Source of the DNA: Eutreptiella sp. 'Long Island Sound 2002'
Taxonomy: Eukaryota; Euglenozoa; Euglenophyceae; Eutreptiales; Eutreptiaceae
Direction of reading: 5' to 3'
Assembly (NCBI GenBank): GCA_964036045.1
Contig: OZ038387.1
Coordinates: forward strand, 60,422,604 to 60,486,603
DNA length: 64,000 nucleotides
Shown piece by piece: positions 56,961 to 64,000 of this stretch. A program made the translations under genes and the position numbers. Every line of letters starts with the position of its first letter. Position 1 is the first letter of the stretch. The notes below the pieces were generated by a model that was given only the letters and a program-made list of their open reading frames with translations, ran no database searches and was not told the DNA's origin.

Positions 56961-57905
56961 ATGCCCTTCAGTGCTGCTGCACTCTCCCGGCATTGGGAGC
57001 GGCTTGTTGTGGCTTCAATCGGCGAGTGGCAAGGCATATGGACCCGCTACCACATGGCAGACGGTGCCCTTTCCGCCTCCCCCGCCTTCTCTGCAGTGTG
57101 TGAGCTCCGGCGTGGGGGGGCTGACCATGAGGCAACCCTTGAGCAGACCAACACGTTCTATGAGGGTGAGACCGGCACAGCCCCACGCGTCGCAGCAATG
57201 CCACCGCTCTCTGCTGCCGCGTTCGCCGCAATGCCCGATCGCAACAGCGTGCTCCTGGTGCCCACTACTGCCGCGGTCGTGTGGTCCACGCTCGATTTCG
57301 CCGCAGCTGCGCCACCATCCGGCACTGGGCGCGGCGCCCTGCTGGAGCTCATTGCCCGTTTCCAATCTCGCCGGGCACGCATCGTCCTGCAGTATGGCGC
57401 GGCGGAGGGTGCCGCTGGTGGGACACGGTGGCGTCTCCAGGGTATCACTTCGATCCGCGATGGCTGTGGGGCCGCTGCGCCCCAAGCGACCCCCTCCAGC
57501 ACCGGAGCGCCACGGTTTTGGGAGGAGGCACCAGCGACAACACGCGGGTGGATGTGGGAGGCTCATAGGGTGGCGGTGGGCCCATCCAAAGGGGAGTCCA
57601 GCAGCCGAGGGCACGGATGGGCAGTCGATCTGCCAGAGGAAAGCAGCACCGGAGCGCTCAATGGCACCCTTTCGGCTGAACTTGATACCGCCGCTGGACG
57701 TGTTGATGTCCCGGAACCGGATCTTCTGGTCCACGCACCCGATGAACTGAGCTTCAATGGCGGCGGGGGTGTGACACTGTCCATGGCGTGGGCAGCCTCA
57801 CGCGACGCATGCCTACGTGTGGGCGCAGGCTTCGATGCCTATGGCAGGTTGCATCGAGTGGGTTGTGAGTACTGGAAGCACCTGCATGGGACCGAAGGTA
57901 GTTAG
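56961..57905 (+). CDS. DUF3598-like protein, intronless, 314 aa
   Basis: A single uninterrupted frame from ATG 56961 to TAG 57903. The N-terminus has the signature of the DUF3598 family of cyanobacteria and plastid-bearing eukaryotes: a helix with HWERL, then GEWQGIWTRY and, about 30 residues on, LEQTNTFYEGE. The C-terminus has LRVGAGFDAYGRLHRV, like the terminal beta-strands of the same family. The fold is lipocalin-like and the function is unknown. A low-complexity Ser/Thr/Gly region occupies about residues 165-215. It is the only gene here with no intron, although a GTGAGT-like donor at 57864 means a different C-terminus cannot be excluded. No transit peptide is obvious. Confidence 0.6.
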   Translation: MPFSAAALSRHWERLVVASIGEWQGIWTRYHMADGALSASPAFSAVCELRRGGADHEATLEQTNTFYEGETGTAPRVAAMPPLSAAAFAAMPDRNSVLLVPTTAAVVWSTLDFAAAAPPSGTGRGALLELIARFQSRRARIVLQYGAAEGAAGGTRWRLQGITSIRDGCGAAAPQATPSSTGAPRFWEEAPATTRGWMWEAHRVAVGPSKGESSSRGHGWAVDLPEESSTGALNGTLSAELDTAAGRVDVPEPDLLVHAPDELSFNGGGGVTLSMAWAASRDACLRVGAGFDAYGRLHRVGCEYWKHLHGTEGS

Positions 57906-57975
57906 CAGCTCGCTAGGCGGGTTCCGCACTTCCACCACTGCCGCATTGGAATGCTCAAGCTATTTTGCCGGTCGA

Positions 57976-58033
<58 letters not shown>

Positions 58034-60968
58034 TGTGTGTGTGAGTGTGTGTGTGAGTGTGTGTGTGAGTGTGTGTGTTTGTTTGTGCTTGCGATTCCTG
58101 AATTTGTGGCGCCATTGCTCGTCCCTGTGGTGGTGTTGGCGGTGAGGCGTCGGCTGATATGGGGCACGAAAGGTGCCTGTATACCGAAGCGCGTCCATGC
58201 ATCTGAACATGAACTGCTGCGTCAGATGCTGTTTGCCATGGCTCAGAAGGCAATTGTTTAGGCGTTGCTTTCCTCTCTTGAGCACTGCAGACGCACATGT
58301 TCAGGTGGTCTCCCACCCGAGTACCGAAGGCCGCAGAGCAGACTCAACTTCCGAAATTGGGGGCTCTCATGGAATATCCGCTGGATGCTGCTCCGTGCTA
58401 TATTGATGTGCCACTGCTCATTCCGCACGCCTCGGCGAATAATGCCTCGGCTACAGGGACGTGGGGTTTTCACTCAGTCACACCCTCTGTGGTGAACGAC
58501 TTCATGGTGTCCCTTTGTATGCCGCAATCGTCGTCGGGCCTCGAATACGCGCTCCATGGACTTGTGTCGGGCCCCATTGTCTTACGTGTGGGTACGCGTC
58601 CTTCATCAGTCACTATCAACTTGTGGGCCTCGGCAACAATAGGCTTCACAACGGATGGGAAAATCTGTGTCAAACACAAGGCACAGGAGGACTTTTCCGA
58701 AACCCCTTGTCGCACTGATTGCGGAAGTGCTGCCTTGCATCGTTCAGCATTTTGTGGTCCGGGTGACGTCCGGACCATCCCGGTCTGAGATTCGGGGTCC
58801 GGCCCATTGAGCCACCTTTGAGGATTCCGGCAAAGAGCTGTATGCCGTCCCAGCCCCCCGCCCCCCTCTCCTCCCCAGGCAATTGCAAGCCAACACAACT
58901 GGTTGGACAAAAGGCTGAAATTGCCTGTTGCGGGGGACCATTGCTCTCTCTCTCTCTCTCAACTGCAACCCTGCCAACCGCAGCCGTTGTTGAAGGTTCG
59001 GCGTTTGGTTTGTGCTGTGGTGCTGTGCGGTCACGTTCTCGTTTGCCGCGGAGACCTGCTGAGGGTGCCGCGTGCTATGCCGAAAGTGGCTGCCAACCGT
59101 ATGAGAGCGTCGCAGCAAAAGTCTCACACAGGTTTATTGTACAATATTGGGCCGTCTTTTGCCCTTTTAAGGGACTGTTGATCAAGGTGGAGGCCGCATG
59201 CCTCTCTGGACGCTTGTATAATGGGTAGGAGTGAGGCATCATTGTGCTTCTTTGGTGGTCGTCCCCGACACTGAGTAGCATTCACAAGTATTCGCACAAG
59301 TTAACGCCCTTCTTTTCATTGAATTGAATTTGTTGCCTGTAAATTGGAGCCGGATGCCACATCTCATCCCATTTCTGGACCGAGCTCACCGCAAGCATTG
59401 AATTGGGGGACTGAAGACGAGACTTGTGATAAGCAGCAACAGGGAAAGGCAAGCTTGTGGTTAACCATAAGAAGGACGATTCGACTCGCACAGTCGCCAC
59501 CCGTACTGGTGCAGCTGGGGACTTGCACATTTTATGACGATGATGAAAGCCGTAGAATAGGACCACTAATGGTACAGCTTGTTCAGTAGCCTACGACGGA
59601 AGGTGCCCAACAGAAGAAACTCTGTTTGCCCTGTTTCACGATGAGGAAGACTGAAACGGACGGAGAATAAGAGCCATTTGACTAAAGGAGGGTGCCATTC
59701 TTTCCCTCTTCATTTTGGGAATCTTGATACTCTTCAGCACAAAGTTGTGGTATGCGGTGTGCGACTGGGCAGCTACGACAACCAAAGCAACCAGAGCAAC
59801 GAAACCCCTGCATAAGTTGGGGCTATCCAACACCTCAGACTCGTGGATCTTCAGTTCCTTGCTCAGCCGCCATGGCCCAAATCTTTGCCTCCATCCAGTC
59901 TCAGGCAGCCAGACACGGCGGGGCATCCGTTGCTTCATGGCAGCATGGCCAGCCAGGCAGTCAATTGCACCCAATGCCATTGAATTTGTTGTGCTTCATA
60001 TATCCGTTGCTTCTGGGGATGGGACTCACGGTTGGCAGAATGAGCGGTGGCATGCAATCCAGCCCAACAGATGTCCTTTGCTCTTTGGAAGCATCTTTGC
60101 ATTGTGTACGAGGGCGAAGATTAACGGTAGAAGGGTAGGGGGTTTGGGGTCGACTTGGGATCAAATGGGTCATTCTGGAATATCCGTGAGGACTTGGGAA
60201 AGGGAAAATCATGCAAAGTGGAAACGGCAGGAGATGTTTGCGTAATGAATGGAATCCCCCCCCCTCCCCTTTCTCCAAGCTGCATTACCGGTGGGAATAA
60301 TGTGTTTTCAAACCCAAATCAATTCAATACCACCTTCGCTGTCAGCATAGGAGGCCAGTTTTGTTGTGCAGTCTTCCCCGTTGGCTTGCATTTGTGGTGG
60401 TCTGCCTTGTTTCCACCGTTTCCAGAAGAATGCCCTGTTCAGAGCCCGCCTGTCGGGACTGCCTTTTCTTTTTTTGGAACTGAGAGTAGCCGGGTCAAAG
60501 GGGTGGGTAACAATGTACTAGACCCCGGGGCTGCCGAGAGTGCGTTGCCCCTGCATCTCCTCCCTTGTTTCCCCCTCATTTTCACCGATTTCTTCAATTC
60601 CTCCTCAATCCTCCTCAGTTTTCCCTCCACAGTCCTCTGGAAAATTCCCGGTGCAATAGTAGGGCAGAATAACAGGCTGCCAGACATGGTCTTTGTACCG
60701 GCTTGAACGCGGAGGTGGTGCTTGTTTTTGCACTGGCGCACCCGTGTCGCAGTAAGAGGCATTCGGCAGGAGGGGGCACGCAGATGCACAACAGACGGGA
60801 GCAGTGGGCGATATCAGCATTCCACTCCGTTGCCACAGCCCTGCCAATGGTCCATATCGCATTGTAGACTCATTCTTCGTGTTAGGCTGGTGGTTGGCCG
60901 AACCGTGTGCCCTCGGTTTCGCCATTTGTGTTCCCCAGCCTATTTGTTGCTGACTCGCCGCGGGGGCC
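57906..60968. other. Intergenic stretch
   Basis: Holds the TG/GT microsatellite (57979-58080) and a 163-codon + frame ending at 58788 with several Cys and ordinary composition but no recognisable domain and no clear start. Other frames are short. A (CT)n tract lies near 58945. Confidence 0.4.
57979..58080. repeat. (GT)n microsatellite
   Basis: About 50 dinucleotide units with regular GTGTGA interruptions at the 3' end, 75 bp after the DUF3598-like gene. Confidence 0.98.
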
Positions 60969-62531
60969 ATGGGGGCCACAACGTGCAAGCTGCTGCAACG
61001 AGTGGGCGAGGCAGAGGAAAGCATCGATGATGTGATTATGGAGGTGTTCGAGAGCTTCGATACTGACGGGAACGGCCTTTTGGATGCCGGGGAATTCAGC
61101 GGTCTCTTCCCTTCGCTGTTCTCGCTCCCAACCCCAACAGAACGCGCAAAGAAATGGCGTCTGCTGGTGACGGAGGGTTCGCAGCTCAGAAGTCATTCGC
61201 ACGGCAAAGGCTAAAAGCCATTGCGGCACAGCCTCGGGAGCGGGAATCCCAATTTTTTTCATTTTTGTTGAAAGCGGAGTTGGATCTGGTGCGCAAACTG
61301 GCCTTGCCAATGGCACCATTAACGCTGGCAGGAATGGCACTGGCTCTGGCAGTTAGCGTCAACACTGTTGAGGAGTGACATCGGGCCTGCCACAAGCGTT
61401 TACGCCGGCATCCCGCTTCCTACAGGCATCGGGTCGATAGGGAGTGAAGGCACTTACCGTCCTGTAGGCGGCAGTCGGTCAGCGCCGATGGTCAGACGTC
61501 AGTCAGCGCTCTGGACTACACTGCGTTGTAGAAATGATGGAGGGTCGGAAACCACATCCGCACAGCTCTCCACCGCTGCTCCCCAATAATGGTTTGTCTT
61601 CCTCAGATCTGATGGATGCGTTGTCCGCTTTGCTGATCGAAAGAGTCAAAGCGTCCGGAGCCAATTGGCAGGTACTGTCACAAGGGGTCAGAGATGTGGG
61701 ACGCCTGTCCCTTTCCGCGTTACAATGGTTCACGGAGGTCCCGCTCAAACCCGCGCCACCGTGCCAATGGAAATGTGAAAGGTTGCCAAAGAACGTCAAT
61801 TCCCACCGAAAATGGGCCCATGGTGCTCACGGGGCGGGGGTACACTGCATCTCACTGTACGGGGCTGAAGCGCAAAAGAATGCAACAACCTCTGCGAATC
61901 GTCGATTGGGACTTTAGTAGGCTCGCACCCTTCTTCACGTGCAGTTGCAGTGTTCATGGTCATGTGTCTGGCCGGGCGGAGGCTCCGTTTCACACCATTG
62001 GTCGCTTATCTTATCTTCCTCCTCCGTTGCCCGGGATTTCTCGGCGGTTGTCAGGAGCTCTCTGGCGGGAATCGAACCTGGGGATGTTGGATTGTGACTC
62101 GCTCTATAGGCGGAGTGCGGGCGGTTGGGCAACCGGCCCTAGTGGGGTACCTCGCCACACAACAGTGGTTTAGACCTTAATAGGACCGCTCTGTCCTTCA
62201 TACGTTTGCCCCCCGAATGACTGCCCTCTACACATACTGCTGCTGCGCTCACAGCACCCCCGAGCCCCACCCATGCAACTCCAAAACCCAACACAGCATT
62301 GCCATTGTTCTGCTGCAGGTGCAGGAAATGGCAGAAGCCAATATTCGTAAGTTTACTGGAATTGAGAAGCGCGACATCCGGAATCAGATTGACAAGGACA
62401 AGGACGGGTCAGTCAGCATTGATGAGCTAGCGGTATGGCCACAGGCGAGGGGCACACAGGGCCTGGGCTTGGATTTGTGTCTGCCGTTTCTCTCCCTGCA
62501 GACGATTGCCCATACACTGGGGGCTCACTGA
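60969..62531 (+). CDS. Two-EF-hand calcium-binding protein, four exons, 113 aa
   Basis: Exons 60969-61101, 61607-61671, 62319-62432 and 62502-62531 join in phase with GT-AG introns of 505, 647 and 69 bp. EF-hand 1 is split by intron 1: loop DTDGNGLLDAGE in exon 1, then the exiting helix FSDLMDALSALL in exon 2. EF-hand 2 is split by intron 3: loop DKDKDGSVSIDE, then LATIAHTLGAH, stop TGA. Both loops have the acidic residues at positions 1, 3, 5 or 9 and the Glu at 12. That each intron falls in the same place in the two EF-hands and restores a good helix is strong support. The N-terminus MGATTCKLLQ fits an N-myristoylation signal with a neighbouring Cys that could be acylated, so a membrane-attached calcium sensor is likely. 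An alternative acceptor 6 bp downstream (62325) would remove two residues. Partner unknown. Confidence 0.8.
61154..61378 (+). other. Open frame in intron 1 of the EF-hand gene
   Basis: A 74-codon frame with a hydrophobic, probably membrane-spanning C-terminus (LALPMAPLTLAGMALALAVS) and a stop at 61376. It lies within intron 1 of the EF-hand gene. It could be part of an alternative terminal exon: if intron 1 is not spliced, exon 1 reads on into a different frame, so no simple link exists. Confidence 0.3.
62068..62132 (-). pseudogene. tRNA-like relic in intron 2 of the EF-hand gene
   Basis: The complement of 62068-62078 is a perfect B box GGTTCGATTCC, and the complement of 62121-62132 (TTGCCCAACCGC) resembles an A box. 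T and acceptor stems do not close, so a functional tRNA is unlikely. Confidence 0.45.
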
Positions 62532-64000
62532 AATCGTCGACATAGTCTCTCTTTCACCTGCAGCCCCCCCCCCCCCCCCAGGAAAAACGGGAAAGAATCA
62601 TTGTGGTTGTTAGCAGCCCGTGTCAGGAAAATTATCCTGCAGATGCACACCCCAGCGCGCTCAAGTCAGTGCTGGAATCGGCAAACCCAGCATGGACTCG
62701 GAGTGTGCATCTGGATGCACCTGGTCAACGGCACGGGCAACAGCCCGTCTCTGGGACAGCCGACCCCGGAGTAGTCAAACAGGACAAGTCATCCAAGGGC
62801 TCCGTTGACACAACCAAAACACGTTCGGGCCCACAGAGGGTCAGAATGAGCAGTGGCGAGAGGTCAATAGGCGCCGCCAAACGCAAACAATCAGATACCG
62901 AGGCCTTGTGCCAACCCCCCCCCCCCCAAGGCAAACAACCTAATACCGATCCCAATCCCCACCCCCCCCCCGACGTTAGCCACAGGCCCTCGATCCGGAG
63001 CCGGAGTTCCCCACGCTCCATCTAGTGATCTAGGGCCTATTCCTGTTGTGAGAATTGTGTTGTTTTTTTTTTTAGGGCACGAACACCCACGGGCACTGGC
63101 CCACGTGCATGCTGCAAACCCAGAAAAGGTCTTGAAAATTGCCCATTTGGCTCAAAACTGCGCAAGAACTGATGTTATCAAACCAAAACTGTCCTCGGTC
63201 ACGGTCGGTCCAGCACGCTACAGGGCCCCCAAATTGAGCGTTATTGGACGAGGAGAGCCCCATCGCGACCTTATTTCTGAGAAATGCACACTGCCCGGGG
63301 CACAGTCTGCAGAGTTGGGCGGTGCGATGCGTATATTGTGTAGTGTGGGTGGAGGATGCAAAGTGCGCGGTGCAGTGTGCATCGTGCATGGAGCACCACG
63401 AGCAGTGCGTGGTGCGCATTGTGCTGTGTGCACAGCACGTAAGTTGTGGTGTGCAGACCGCGTGACGTGCGCGGTGGGCTTTTTTGAAGTGCAATGTGCA
63501 TTTTGCACGCGGTGCACAGTCTGCAGTGTGCAGTGTGCAGAGTACGCAGTTGTAGTTTGCCAGTGGATTGCCAGTGCAGAGATCGCACTGTGCACGCAGT
63601 GTGCACAGAGGACAGGGGCAGGGATGCATTAGAAGGGAAGGGACCTCAGAGGCGGCCCCGGAGGCCGTTAGACAGGCGGTTGGAGGAGGTTGCCAAAGCG
63701 GTTGGGGTCGGTTTCTGTCGGTGGCCAATGTCATTGAAGCTGGCACTTGCCGTCGGAGAGATAGTGGCTGGGCAGATGCTGGGCGCCCTGGACGGAGGGG
63801 TGGCTGCCCCCCCCCCCCCTCCACTGCATCCCTGGACAGGGGGTGGTGCAATGTGCTGCGTGTACAATGTGCAGCGTATCAAGTGCAAAGTCTCTGGAGC
63901 AACATGCACACGGCGCAGTGCGTGGTGCAACGAGCACACAGGGTAATCTGCAAATTGCACGGTATGTAGTGTTTAGCCCCCCCCCCACCACCTCGGCCGG
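62532..64000. other. Stretch without a supported gene, low-complexity towards the end
   Basis: Contains the 62805-62920 dispersed repeat and C runs near 62558, 62918, 63808 and 63978. From about 63300 to 63620 and 63850 to 63965 the sequence is cryptically repetitive (TGCA/GTGCAG/GTGTGC words). No recognisable coding domain. Confidence 0.5.
62805..62920 (+). repeat. Dispersed repeat, partner of 14391-14505
   Basis: Over 90 percent identical to 14391-14505 and ending, like it, in a C run. Confidence 0.85.

Noticed and set aside
63293-63620. CRISPR-like or regular direct-repeat array
   Set aside because: GTGCAG-type words recur irregularly with no fixed unit or spacers; it is cryptically simple DNA.

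Overview
This window is nuclear DNA of an intron-rich, repeat-rich, moderately GC-rich eukaryote, most likely a unicellular alga or other protist. The signs are spliceosomal GT-AG introns of about 70 bp to 3.7 kb, small coding exons, tRNA-derived SINE-like repeats, decayed LINE and hAT elements, microsatellites, and dozens of G or C homopolymer runs of 10-30 bases. A DUF3598-like gene leans towards a photosynthetic lineage, but that is inference. I see no rRNA, organelle gene, operon or CRISPR. All genes I could model lie on the + strand.

Layout. 1-3333: a 1.6-kb tandem repeat. 4574-6802: a SINE-like copy, then a 40-bp minisatellite, a G-rich minisatellite and an AT-rich 165-bp repeat array. 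About 11.06-17.6 kb: 3' exons of a helical (coiled-coil) protein gene, with a hAT-like non-autonomous element (11690-12468) in its first modelled intron. 17.6-23.4 kb: repeats and T-poor open sequence. 23.36-23.88 kb: a LINE endonuclease relic. 23887-33627: a complete five-exon aldo/keto reductase gene; its third intron holds a hAT element with terminal inverted repeats and target-site duplication (28417-29707) and an unrelated 130-codon ORF. 33652-36314: a small helical-protein gene beginning 24 bp after the reductase stop. 37594-45382: a second coiled-coil-type gene whose introns hold LINE debris and CA repeats. 45.4-50.2 kb: SINE and tRNA-like relics. 50240-51567: an all-MORN-repeat protein. 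53-56 kb: an AT-richer stretch. 56151-56909: a Cys-rich repeat ORF. 56961-57905: an intronless DUF3598-like gene. 60969-62531: a four-exon, two-EF-hand protein with an N-myristoylation signature. 62.5-64 kb: low-complexity sequence.

The genes do not form a pathway. Exon models rest on reading-frame continuity, splice-phase agreement and recognisable domains; 5' ends of the coiled-coil genes are the weakest part. The most notable signal is that two mobile elements have terminal inverted repeats made largely of poly-G (CA/CAC followed by a G run), each flanked by a 7-8 bp target duplication. This gives a mechanistic explanation for at least some of the homopolymer tracts scattered through the window.
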